Assembly: GCA_027596945.1 (NCBI GenBank)
Contig: JADGJH010000144.1
Coordinates: forward strand, 2,054-22,756
From: Physocladia obscura
Lineage: Eukaryota; Chytridiomycota; Chytridiomycetes; Chytridiales; Chytriomycetaceae
Direction of reading: 5' to 3'
Length of the DNA: 20,703 nt
The notes under the pieces are model-generated. The model was not told the DNA's origin. It did no database searches and saw nothing but the letters and a program-made list of their open reading frames with translations. A program made the position numbers and the translations under genes. Each line of letters begins with the position of its first letter. Position 1 is the first letter of the stretch. Of this stretch, positions 1 to 8,606 are shown piece by piece.

Positions 1-481
1 TCATTTTTTTTTCCGCCCTGTTTGTCTATTGCCCCCTGCTTTTTTTTTTTTTTTATTAATTTTATAAAAAAAAAAACCCAAAAAAAAAAAAAAAAACCTC
101 TTCGGCGGAATCGACAATATCAAGAATATTGCGCTGCTCCTCTGAAAGTCCATCGCCATGCATAAATCGGTCGTCGTCATCGTCAATATTTGCATGCTCT
201 TCGTTAATATTGTCGTCGTCGTCGTCATCGTCTGTGGAGCGAAACCGCTTCAATGCTTCGTCTGACATTTCAGCTTTCATTTTTCGTTTCAGTGACGCTG
301 GCCCTGAAGGTGCCTGGTTGTTGGAGTTGTATTTTGTTTTTAGTTCCGGCCAACGAACGAAGCTTGTTGTATTTCGTCCATCCATTGAATCCCATGGGAG
401 CATACTGATGAAATATAATCGCATTTTCGTCCAGTCTACTGACGGAAGGGCTCTTACCTTGAAGAATGTTGTCACATCCAT
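1..481 (-). CDS. 5' part of an unidentified gene running off the left edge (possible Pif1-type helicase N-terminus)
   Basis: The reading frame opens at ATG 481 and stays open to about 98. A candidate intron (97-18, GT...CAG, containing long T and A runs) then joins in frame to a last visible exon at 17-1. The protein begins MDVTTFFK, has a basic KRKMKAEM stretch, then two Asp runs encoded by imperfect GAC repeats, then LSEEQRNILDIVDSAEE. A phrase of the type LS-x-EQ-x-x-x-(L/I)-D-x-V just before a Walker A loop is typical of Pif1-family helicases, but the loop itself would lie outside the window, so the family call is weak. An alternative donor with strong consensus (CAAG|GTAAGAG at 457) could make the first exon only eight codons long. 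The gene sits on the same strand as the Lines homologue and starts 43 nt after its stop codon. Homopolymers of 15-18 nt around 40-96 make the exact sequence here unreliable. Confidence 0.4.
18..97 (-). other. Candidate intron with long homopolymers
   Basis: On the minus strand GAAGAG|GTTTTT marks a weak donor at 97, and ACAAACAG| an acceptor ending at 18, giving an 80-nt phase-0 intron. Joining keeps the frame open (codons GGC GGA AAA AAA AAT). The intron is mostly T and A homopolymers, so it may be mis-sized in the assembly. Confidence 0.35.
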
Positions 482-524
482 CTTGCAATTTTTTCTGAAA
501 AATAAAAATATTGAGTATTTTCTT

Positions 525-2259
525 TTATTCTCGTTGCTTTTGAGTGTCAAGAAAAAGCTGAATTCTTCGAATCAAGGGCGCAGGGTTATATGGAAACAGT
601 CCATATCCCCCACCACCAGTCCTATCTTTGCTCAATTCTCCCAATTTCTCACACAGTTCACTTACAATTTCCACCACGTAGTCACAACTTCGACTCTTCT
701 CGGGGCCAGCAGATAGAGCTGGAGAAACAAAAATGCTGCTGGCTTCGAAACTGTTGATTGTCGCAGTTGCATATTTTATATAGACCAGCAAGAATTCAAG
801 AAACTCAGTTTCAGAACTCATGAGAAAATCCACGAGAATCGACACGTCTTTTCCAGTTTGATTAATAAATTTAGCAAACAACGCGTGGATCAAGTTTGGT
901 TGGTTTCCGTCCTCGTCGGTCGGCAAAAATATTTTAAGACTTGGGATTTCTCTGATACCAAAAAATTAATATATGTCACACAAAAATAAAAATAATCATA
1001 CAAAACTGGTTCAATAGTGCCCATTGTGAAGGGGAACTTTGGGCAATTGCTGCTATTCGCGTCAGAGAAAGTAGGCTCTGAAACATAAACGAATCGCTTT
1101 CGCTGACAATCACAAAAATCATGTCAAGCAGTTCTGGTGTGAATGTAATGTTTGCAAACAAGTCAACACAAGACTTTAGATTATGATGCAGTATTGCGGT
1201 CTTATCAAGACTTTCATCATGACCTTCAGGGAGATTTAAGCTCGGAGTAAAGCCAGCGGTATATTGTCCAAGGCAAGCAAGTATCAGCGATATTAATTGG
1301 CGTAAGCTTTGCCGATTCATGGATATATCATGGTATTCATTCCACAGTTCGCAACGCTGGATATTATTCGGATTCGACAATTGCGACAAAACATTTTCTT
1401 GTACGCAGTCTTCAAGAAATGGCTTGATTCCTTGCAAAACTTTCACACCATTCTAATAAAAATAGAAATGATGATAAAATATAATACATTGTGAATTGTT
1501 TAGTTTCTTGATCTGGCAAACATTATTCAAAATTACTTCGTTTTTTTTTTTTTTTGATTAATACCAACATACTTTCTCAAAACCAGATTTTTCCATGACA
1601 AGAAACTCCAACAAGTGTAAAGATTTCCGTCGTGTGTGAGGATTAGTGACAGTTTTCAGGATACGGCAGATTTCAGGGATATGCGATTCGATGGAATCAC
1701 TGAATAGCCGCAATAATTTAAGAACCGTGTGTATGGTATTTAATAAACTGCCATCATTAGAGTCGTTACTATATTTGTCATTTGAGTCGTCATTAGAATC
1801 GTCATTTAACTCGTCATTGGCGTCATTAGAATCATTATCGTCAATGTAATTCTCAGAAGCATAAGTTTCCAGGATTTTGCCAGTTTTGAGAACATCGAGC
1901 AAGAAGATTATCGGGAACGGAGACAAAGCAAGCGAAAATGCTGAAGTTTCAGCAAGAATAGTCGAAACAAAGACATCAAATGTTGAGCTTGAATCAGATA
2001 ACGTTTGCAAAAAGATGGCGGCAAACGAGGCGGTGGACTTTAAGGATAGAGTGGGTATGTCTGTGGACTCAAACGATTTCCGCAAGAATTTCAGGAGGAC
2101 GTGGGCAAGATGGAATCCGGCCGGACAACGGGAAGCAACGAATAATGCGCAAGATTCCGCTTGAGACACGAGAGTTTGAGTTGTGACTGCGGTAGTGGCA
2201 GTCAATAAGTTCAGAGTGGTTTGAGCCAAGCGGAAGCCAACAATTGTCTTTGTGTTCAT
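525..2259 (-). CDS. Lines homologue (LINS1-like), three exons
   Basis: Exons 2259-1573, 1452-1007 and 951-525 (TAA) join to 519 codons. The C-terminal third identifies the family. DFLMSSETEFLEFLLVYIKY (about residues 417-436) matches the conserved Lines_N phrase FL-x-SSET-x-FLE, and LFPYNPAPLI (from about 496) matches the Lines_C signature LFPYNP near the end of LINS1 proteins. Residues 139-171 are an Asp/Asn/Ser tract from repeated GTCATT-type units. The rest is helical and Leu-rich, as expected of an alpha-solenoid. At 519 aa it is shorter than human LINS1 (about 757). In animals Lines is linked to segmentation and WNT signalling; its biochemical role is unclear, so no function is claimed here. 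ATG 2259 lies 20 bp from the divergent phosphatase ATG. Intron 1 is clear. The second splice is ambiguous: the better-looking donor GTATGA would create a stop at the junction, whereas GTTTTG keeps the frame. Confidence 0.78.
952..1006 (-). other. Lines homologue intron 2 (55 nt, donor uncertain)
   Basis: The acceptor GGTATCAG|AGAAATC is good. The in-frame donor is AACCA|GTTTTG, which is weak. The nearby stronger donor TTTT|GTATGA, with this acceptor or one 2 nt downstream, gives a stop at the junction. A TTAAT-type branch-like motif sits upstream of the acceptor. Confidence 0.45.
1453..1572 (-). other. Lines homologue intron 1 (120 nt)
   Basis: The minus strand reads TTTGAGAAA|GTATGT at the donor and TTTTTATTAG|AATGGTGTG at the acceptor. 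The intron is phase 0 and both flanking frames are maintained. It contains a 15-nt T run (plus strand 1541-1555). Confidence 0.75.
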
Positions 2260-2279
2260 TCAGTTTGTGGATATTAAAA
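2260..2279. promoter_or_regulatory. Extremely short divergent intergenic region
   Basis: Only 20 bp separate the proposed start codons of the Lines homologue (minus) and the PDP-like phosphatase (plus). No TATA box fits. If both ATGs are used, promoter elements must lie within the opposite gene's 5' coding sequence and the two 5' UTRs overlap. If the phosphatase starts instead at its next Met codon (2367), the gap widens to about 107 bp. Confidence 0.45.
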
Positions 2280-3845
2280 ATGCTTTCAGCGGTTGCATTT
2301 GTCCGGACGAGGACGGCAGGAGTGGCAGTCGGGGTGGCAATCGGGGTTGGTGTCAGGCGGTACAAGATGCTTGCGGGAAGCACGGTGCAGTCGATGCTGG
2401 ACGGCAACTCGGTGGTGCACGTGAACGCGGGGAAAGCAGTGTTCAAGCAGGTGCACGTGGCGTCGTTCGCGGCCAACGCGCCGCTCGAAGACGCGTTTGC
2501 CGTCAGCCGCGTGGTGATTCCGCCGGCGCAGTCGCAGTCGCAGCGCCAGTCGCAGTGCTCGGACTCGGCGGGCGACACGCGGCCCGACGACCGCCCCTTC
2601 AACCTCGTCACTGTGCTCGACGGCCACTGGGCGCCGCACTGCTCGGCCGCACTCGCCGAGCTGCTGCCCGTGTTCATCCAGGACGCCGTGTCCGTGGCTG
2701 CCACGTCGCCCGACCACCACGCAGCCTCCGCCTCCTCGACTCCCGACAATTCCGCAATCAGCTCCGCCCTCGCGGCCGCCTTTATCCACTGCGACGCCTC
2801 GCTGCTCGCCTACCCCTTTTCGCTGCTACCCGTCGACTTCTTTGACAAGAGCGATGCCGATATTGTATCCCTCGTCTCCAGCGACTCCACCCTCCGCCAG
2901 TCCGTCTTTGCCGCTCTGCTGCCCGCTGTCACCGGCTCCTGCGCCCTGTCGGCCCTACTCCACAACGACTCACTCCTGGTCGCAAATACGGGCGACTGTC
3001 GCGCCGTCCTGGGCTCCGCCGACACTACTAACAACAACAAGCTGCTCGCTAAAGACTTGTCGCATGACCACAATGGCGAAAACTTGTCAGAGGTCCGGCG
3101 CCTGCAGGCCGAGCATCCCGACCAGAAAGATACCGTAATTTTCGTTAATAAACACGACCCATCCAACACCATGCGTGTCTTGGGCGGCCTCATGCCTACC
3201 CGCTCCTTTGGCGATGCAAAATACAAGTGGCCCATCCATGTCAGCCACAAGGTGGATCTGATTGTACCCAGCATCAAAAAATCAATTCCAATGCAACCTG
3301 ATTGCATAAATCCTCCATGTATACTTTAATATTTTTCCACTTCCTCTTCTTAAAATATTTCCTTTTCAGATATCACTGCTGCTCCCGAAATTATTGAACA
3401 CAAACTTAGTCCAAATGATCGCTTCTTGGTGTTGGCCACTGATGGATTGTATGATCAATTGGGCTCCCAGGAAGTTGTGGATGTGGTGTCCTCATTGCTT
3501 GACAACTCATTACCAAATAAAACAGTAGCTCCATTCCCACCATGGCTATCCAGCTCAGAATCAAAACAACTCGTGTCTCATTTGCATCCAACTCCAGTAA
3601 CAACCTGTGTTGACAATACCGGAGTCTTGATTGAAAACTCAAATGAAATTGCAGGCGGCGTCAATTTGGCTACAAGTCTCGTGCGCGCTGCCATGGTGGG
3701 TAGTGTGGGCGGCCGCGTTTCTGGCAGACGAAATGCAGGTGATGTTATGAATCTGGTTGAGGAAGCCGAATTGAGAGCTGGCGTTGAACCAGGCGATGCC
3801 CGACGCATTCGCGATGATATAACTGTAATTGTTGTTGTTTTTTGA
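2280..3845 (+). CDS. Pyruvate dehydrogenase phosphatase-like PP2C (PPM family), probably mitochondrial
   Basis: Two exons (2280-3318, 3370-3845) give 504 aa. PP2C motifs appear in order: metal-binding PLEDAF (E70, D71), LDGHW (D114), VANTGDCRAVLG (D239), DHNGEN (D263), TRSFGDAKYKW (D312), ATDGLYDQL (D371) and the terminal RDDITVIVVVF (D495, D496). The phrases DHN-x-E-N...E-x-x-RL-x-x-EHP, FGD-x-K-(Y/F)-KW and PPYITAAPEI (spanning the splice) are characteristic of PDP1-type enzymes, which dephosphorylate and activate the pyruvate dehydrogenase complex in the mitochondrial matrix. The N-terminus (MLSAVAFVRTRTAG..., Arg/Ala/Val-rich, first acid beyond residue 40) resembles a mitochondrial targeting peptide, which supports ATG 2280 over Met 2367. 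Oddities: the usual Gly after DGHx is Ala (DGHWA), and the 5' half is very GC-rich compared with the 3' half. Related mitochondrial PP2Cs (Ptc5/Ptc6 type) are an alternative label. Confidence 0.85.
3319..3369 (+). other. PDP-like phosphatase intron (51 nt)
   Basis: CTCCAT|GTATAC opens and CTTTTCAG|ATATCAC closes a phase-1 intron with a strong polypyrimidine tract. Splicing recreates PPYITAAPE, a PDP-family phrase; without splicing the frame stops at 3328. Confidence 0.9.
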
Positions 3846-3956
3846 TAATGATTGGATGCGACAGGAGCTCAAATGAAGGAAATTAAAAAAAGAAAGTAAT
3901 AATGACAGTTTGTTCCATTTCTGTTAAAGAAACTTCTTTTGTTTGTTCGAACAAAA
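3846..3956 (+). other. Short tandem intergenic region
   Basis: One hundred and eleven bp separate the phosphatase stop from the next ATG on the same strand. It is A-rich and has no obvious TATA box or canonical AATAAA. It must hold the 3' end of one gene and the promoter of the next. Confidence 0.5.
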
Positions 3957-5480
3957 ATGTCAACTGAAGAGTTTGCCCGAATCGACGACTTTTTCGACAG
4001 TAATGACACTGACGTGAATACTGGGATTGCGCATCCATTCGAATTAATTTGGGATCAAAGTGGAGAAGAGAGTATGGCTGTTGGAATAAACTCGGTAGAC
4101 GGTTTTGGTGCTAATGATGCTTGGTTTGCTACTGACGAACTCGAACTGTACGAATACACTCTGCGATATCAACATAATCGAGATAAAAATGGCGCGGCAC
4201 ACGACTTTGCAGCAGAATCCAATCAATTCATACCTTCTGACTACGATTACAACCAAATTGATGACAGCAACTATTACTACAACTACGACCACAATTATAC
4301 CGGCAACTTTCAGACAGACAATGAAAACTACCATGATAATCTTGATGAGAATATTAGCTACCATACTGCGCAGCTTGCTATTTCGCAACAACCAGAACAC
4401 ACACGAACATCGGACGCAAACTTCGGGATACTCACACAAACTCCAAAGCCAGAAATCTGCCGTCATTTACTAGCCGGAGGATGCTATCGAAGCGACTGCT
4501 GGTTCAGTCACGATGTTAGCAATACAACGTGCAAGTTTTTTCTGTCAGGCGGTTGCAATAAAGGGAGTGACTGTCCCTTCCTACATAGCGAAGACTACGA
4601 CAATACCAATCCTACCGAATACGAAGAATTCTACACCAACGATGATAATTTCAACGACAACGACAACAGTAATCAATTACCTGTCGAGCTTCAATTGCAA
4701 GATGGCTCAATATTCCCAACACTATCGGACAGGCACCAGCAGCAAAGAAACCCAACAATAGATTTCTGGGGCCCCACCATTAGCTATAACGAAGCCTTAA
4801 AACAGGCTCCACCCAGGCAATCCGACGCAGACTACCGTTTCAACATTGGCGTCGCTAAACCGGCACCGCAAGGCACTGCCCTCCGTTACATGACCGAATC
4901 CGACCACAACAACGGTAGCAGCGAAGGCAAAAAAGTAAAAGTAGATGGCCTGAAATGGCTATCAACGGGCGGAAGTGTGGCATCTCTGTATTCAAAACAC
5001 CGTCAAGAGGCGGCGGAAGCGGCGGAAACTCGCAATCGGTTGTACCAACGCGCAGCGGACGCATTCCGAAGCGGAAACGTGGCAGCCGCGAAATCTTTTT
5101 CTAACGAAGCGAAAAAGGTGGATCACGTGGTGCAGCAGCTGAACCGCGAAGCAAGCGAACGCATCTTCGCGACGCGTAACGCGACGCTCGGCAACAGCGG
5201 CGGCGGCACTTCTGGTGAGCAGCAGCAGGAACGGATAATCGATTTGCACGGATTGCATGGAAGCGAGGGTGTTTATTACGCGGAGACAGCGTTGGCGGGG
5301 TTGCGGAAGGAAAAGTTCCATGGCACTGTGACGATTGTGACAGGTACTGGGCATCATTCGCGTAGCTCGTTTGCGAAAATTGGTCCACTGATACGGGATT
5401 TTTTGAGGGCGTCCAAGACGCGATTTCGGGAAGGGACTTTGGAGGATGGGAAAGGTGGGTTGTTTATTTTTAAAATATAA
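3957..5480 (+). CDS. CCCH zinc-finger, DUF1771 and Smr-domain protein
   Basis: Single exon, 507 aa. ATG 3957 follows AAAA and is the first Met in the open frame. The N-terminal 165 residues are acidic and rich in Asp, Asn and Tyr (disordered). Two CCCH fingers follow: from C168 (C-x7-C-x4-C-x3-H, CRHLLAGGCYRSDCWFSH) and from C192 (C-x7-C-x5-C-x3-H, CKFFLSGGCNKGSDCPFLH). A DUF1771 helical region spans about 342-408 (YSKHRQEAAEAAETRN, repeated Ala/Glu/Arg heptads). The Smr domain (about 425-507) shows IDLHGLHGSE and TGTGHHSRSS, the two signature loops, and ends at the stop codon. Smr domains with DUF1771, as in yeast Cue2 and animal N4BP2, act as mRNA endonucleases on stalled ribosomes. The CCCH fingers probably replace the CUE domain as the targeting module. 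Cytoplasmic RNA cleavage is therefore inferred, not shown. GC content rises toward the 3' end. Confidence 0.85.
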   Translation: MSTEEFARIDDFFDSNDTDVNTGIAHPFELIWDQSGEESMAVGINSVDGFGANDAWFATDELELYEYTLRYQHNRDKNGAAHDFAAESNQFIPSDYDYNQIDDSNYYYNYDHNYTGNFQTDNENYHDNLDENISYHTAQLAISQQPEHTRTSDANFGILTQTPKPEICRHLLAGGCYRSDCWFSHDVSNTTCKFFLSGGCNKGSDCPFLHSEDYDNTNPTEYEEFYTNDDNFNDNDNSNQLPVELQLQDGSIFPTLSDRHQQQRNPTIDFWGPTISYNEALKQAPPRQSDADYRFNIGVAKPAPQGTALRYMTESDHNNGSSEGKKVKVDGLKWLSTGGSVASLYSKHRQEAAEAAETRNRLYQRAADAFRSGNVAAAKSFSNEAKKVDHVVQQLNREASERIFATRNATLGNSGGGTSGEQQQERIIDLHGLHGSEGVYYAETALAGLRKEKFHGTVTIVTGTGHHSRSSFAKIGPLIRDFLRASKTRFREGTLEDGKGGLFIFKI

Positions 5481-5507
5481 AAAAAAAAAAAAACAAAAAA
5501 AAAAATT
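5478..5507 (+). repeat. A-rich tract at the 3' end of the CCCH/Smr gene
   Basis: Directly after the stop codon are two A runs broken by one C. It probably lies in the 3' UTR and may aid 3' end formation; a genomic A tract is also a common repeat scar in this window. Confidence 0.5.
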
Positions 5508-6736
5508 ACTGCTAAAAATTAATTGAGCGCATATTATCAACAGTTTTCTGTAAAATTTTGGAGAAAAGAATTTGAAATCAGGAGTAAACGATGGAGATCC
5601 TTTGAGCACATGTATTGTTGAAGCACACATCAGAGAACACCAGTGCACATGCATTCTACAACTACTTCTATCACAGAATAAGCATGATGTCTATTTCCAA
5701 AATCTACAACAAGTCTTGTTAAAATTCCATGACCAGTGGCAACAGTCTGGAATAATTCACTGCCAAATAGAATTAATCCATTAATTCTCTGTGTACAATA
5801 AATAAGAATTGAAATACAAAGCTTTCATTAAAGATTTGGAATTCAAGCTCTAATCATAACTGAGACACTCTAACAACTGAAGGAGGCCATCTACAGCAAT
5901 TGCCACACTGAAAATAACATGTAAATAAAGTACACAAGAAACGTCATACACAATATTTCTGTATGTTTTTCGGCTATTAAATAGCTTTTCTTTATCATTG
6001 AACATATACACTTAGTGACTCTCTCAGGATTTGTTATGTATACATAAGACCTCAGCTTGCGTAGATAACAAGAATAACATTGTAATTATAAAAGGGATGA
6101 ATAAAGCTGTACTTTTGGCCAAGGGCACTATTGGAACAACAGCTCACGCTGCTGTAGTGGTACTCTGCGCAATGTGCCACAATGGGCTGTAAAGATAGAA
6201 ATATTTTTATTACTCATTCACAATTGATGCTAGGAGACGCTGGAAGCCTAGAAATGGCTCTGTATTGATTGTATGTACTTGTGACAACATGTTGTATGTT
6301 TCACAAGTGATGGATTGATAGGCAAGTTTTTCTAAGTGTTCTAACTTTTGAAAATTTGTATGGAAAAATGGAAAAATTGGTGCCCCTACCAAGATCTTGA
6401 TTAAAGACACTGCTAGTATCACTAAAAGTGACAAATAGAGCATTTGACACTTAGCTAAGATACCAAGTGACCAATCAAGCCAAGGTGTCACCAAAACACT
6501 GGAAAATGTATAAAACTGATAAACAAAACAAATCAATAAAATTATATCATCTCTAAAACCCCTTGTTACACATGGCAAATCAACAAGTCTGTAGCTACAA
6601 TTTGTCATTGGATCAATCAATTCAACACAGAAAAACCTCTGAAACAAAGACAGTCCAGTATAATTCAGAAGAAGTTTTCCAGTGCTCAGAAAATGTGGGT
6701 AGTCAGCTATTTTGCTGAATAACCCTTATCTTTTTA
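5508..6736. other. AT-rich region without a recognisable gene
   Basis: There are short open frames only, for example 5,572-5,784 plus and a 145-codon minus frame at 6,647-6,210, none with a family resemblance I can name. CpG is moderately present up to about 6,240 and then becomes rare, so the transition from the gene island into the repeat block lies here. Confidence 0.5.
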
Positions 6737-7522
6737 GATGAAGCACCGTTTGCTTTTCAGAAGAGGTGGCTCAAAACAATTTGCAAGTCATATGTCTGGC
6801 AAATTATTCATGAAGCTGGACTCACATGGAAAACCTTAGAACAGTGCACAATCCAAGTCCAAGATTCTGATGTTATACAGTTTACATGTAAGTTAAACTT
6901 GATTGACTTGAGTGTGCACAATGTTGTTTTTCTTGACAAAATTTCCTTTGATAACAGAAAAATGTTGCATAAGCATGGTTATTCACTGAAAGGAACCAAG
7001 CTCATGTTGCAAGATGAGTATAAACACCTACCTCAAGTTTCTATGCTCTGTTTTATCTACTGCAATGGCCTATTTGAGATGTTTAAAACTGACGAAACTT
7101 TTACAAAAGCCAAATTTGCATCATACTGCATGAAATTTGCTGTGGATTCAAAAAAATGCAAGTTTAACCAAATCAAAATTCCATCTGGATTCTAGATGGT
7201 GGGAAAATACATCAGTGCCCTCAACTGATCATAGATTTGCAGTCAGCTGGCATAATTCCCATTTTTCTTCCAGCATACTGCCCATTCTTCAATCCAATAG
7301 AAGTTTTCTTTGGACTTTTAAAATCCCAGCTTTGTCATGATTACAAGGAATGATCTATTAGTGAAAAAAAATTTGGATGTGACAATCAGCAAATCTCTTA
7401 AGCAATTCAATAATTATGACTTTCATTCAATTTTTGGGAAATGCAGATATGTTGCAGCAGGCCAGTTTGATCCTCAAATTGCACATAAAAGTAATATAAT
7501 CAGTTTTATGGAATTTAAATGA
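6737..7522 (+). pseudogene. Tc1/mariner-like transposase remnant, copy A (DDE_3 type)
   Basis: Three reading frames together give the C-terminal two thirds of a Tc1/IS630-superfamily transposase. The pieces are: end of the helix-turn-helix region (SYVWQIIHEAGLTWKTLEQ), first catalytic Asp block (VVFLDKISFDNRKML), GYSLKGTK, LCFIYCNGLFEMF, second Asp block (IWILDGGKIH, after a frameshift near 7,190), third catalytic block (FLPAYCPFFNPIEVFFG) and the tail (NYDFHSIFGKCRYVAAGQFD). It has frameshifts near 7,190 and 7,340 and no usable start, so it is dead. The Glu normally after the first Asp (LDE) is Lys. It aligns block by block with the copy at 16.6-17.75 kb but differs at many residues, indicating an old family rather than a recent duplication. 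No terminal inverted repeats were recognised. Confidence 0.8.
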
Positions 7523-7634
7523 CTGTTTACAATAACAGGAAATAAAGAACTTTTTTTTAATAACTAAAACACAACTGAAAGAAAACAAAAACAATAAAGA
7601 AATCATAGAAACAAACACAATAAACCAATTAACT

Positions 7635-8606
7635 TCAACTATCTACTCCTAAAACTGAATTTCCAAAATGTTCAATGTCAGGGATATCAAGAATTGGTCC
7701 AAAAATACTGTCATCCTGTGGAGTTTGCAGTTGCTGTCAGGTTCTTCCTGTCCTCACTCATTGCAGTTGCAAGGTTTTCAAGTAAAGCTTGGTCATCAAC
7801 TCAAGGCCAGTTCTACAGCTCAAAGCTGGATCATCAACTCAAAGCTGGTAAGCAATAAAGAGACAGTAAACTGGCTCTACAACATCTGCATCAAATAATT
7901 GAGACTCAAAGCAATGGGAATAGGTCCAGAAGGAACTCAAAAATGTCTGAACGCTGGATAGGTCCCACAAATAGTCAAGTAGTGTCCTTTATGCTCTGGA
8001 GATAAATATAATAGATAGAATAAACAAAAACAGGTAAGTATGGTTAATAAATACAAATGCAATGTTTTCTCTTTTTCCAATTAAGATACCAAGTCCTTGT
8101 TCTGGCACCGCCAGCAACAAGAATCCTTCTCTTTACACCCATGTTGCACACTGTCAATGCATGCATCTAGAGTTGTCTCATCACCTATTTCCCTGGTAAC
8201 CTGACCATGTCCTGTCCACATGATGGTATACTTTTACTTGCAAGCTTATATTTGCTGTTCCAATCATCATGCAGTCCACTCCATTTCTGGTGATATTGAC
8301 GCCTCCTAGTCATGGAAAATATGCCTCCAAGAGATGGTGCACTCCTGTAGGACATCCACAAACTCATTCCACAGCATCACTAGATCTGTCCCAAGTGTCA
8401 TGGAAGGCAAGGAGTGGAAGGGGTGTAAAGAAAAGGTTGGCACTTATCCCTTGGGTTGCTGTGAGTCCAGTACAGCAGCTCCAAGTGTCACTCTCATAGT
8501 GAAAGACCTGCGGTGGTACGGAGACACCAGTTGAGCTTGATGCACCACTGACCTCACGGAGCTGTTTGCATCCTGCAACAACACACCATTTTTCATATAT
8601 CTTCAA
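7635..8606 (-). pseudogene. Unassigned degenerate coding remnant facing transposase copy A
   Basis: Several minus-strand pieces read like protein in shifting frames: TLGTDLVMLWNEFVDVLQE and CTISWRHIF (about 8.40-8.31 kb); MWTGHGQVTREIGDETTLDA and CIDSVQHGCKEKDSCCWRC (about 8.22-8.10 kb), a Cys-rich patch; and a terminal DDSIFGPILDIPDIEHFGN ending at a TGA at 7,635. Frameshifts and stops separate them, and I cannot show that they belong to one gene. The family is not recognised. Lying tail to tail with a transposase and being CpG-poor, it is most likely transposon cargo or a second decayed element. A CpG-richer patch at about 8.1-8.56 kb could mean younger sequence. Confidence 0.35.
7784..7848 (+). 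repeat. Short direct repeat, 27 bp, two copies
   Basis: AAAGCTTGGTCATCAACTC at 7,784 recurs as AAAGCTGGATCATCAACTC at 7,822, each followed by a related AAGG/AAAGCTGG stretch. The period is 38 bp and the copies are imperfect. Confidence 0.6.

Noticed and set aside
129..716. A 195-codon plus-strand frame at the left edge
   Set aside because: Ser/Phe-rich antisense of two supported minus-strand genes, spanning their boundary, with no family resemblance.
2069..2845. Long open frames on both strands over the phosphatase 5' half (plus 2,252-2,845; minus 2,749-2,069 and 2,789-2,286)
   Set aside because: High GC makes stops rare in every frame. Only the 2280 frame carries the PP2C motifs; the others are Arg/Gly/Ala-rich shadows.
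4992..5654. A 220-codon minus frame opposite the Smr domain
   Set aside because: Antisense shadow of the DUF1771/Smr coding region; it runs through the A-rich 3' tract as a Phe run.
6210..6647. A 145-codon minus frame in AT-rich DNA
   Set aside because: It is long for its composition and Leu/Ile/Phe-rich, but has no recognisable motif and no support from neighbours; not enough to call a gene.
8031..8041. Perfect donor-like CAGGTAAGTATG here and again near 13,334
   Set aside because: No coding exon leads into either site on the plus strand; they are isolated matches in repeat DNA.
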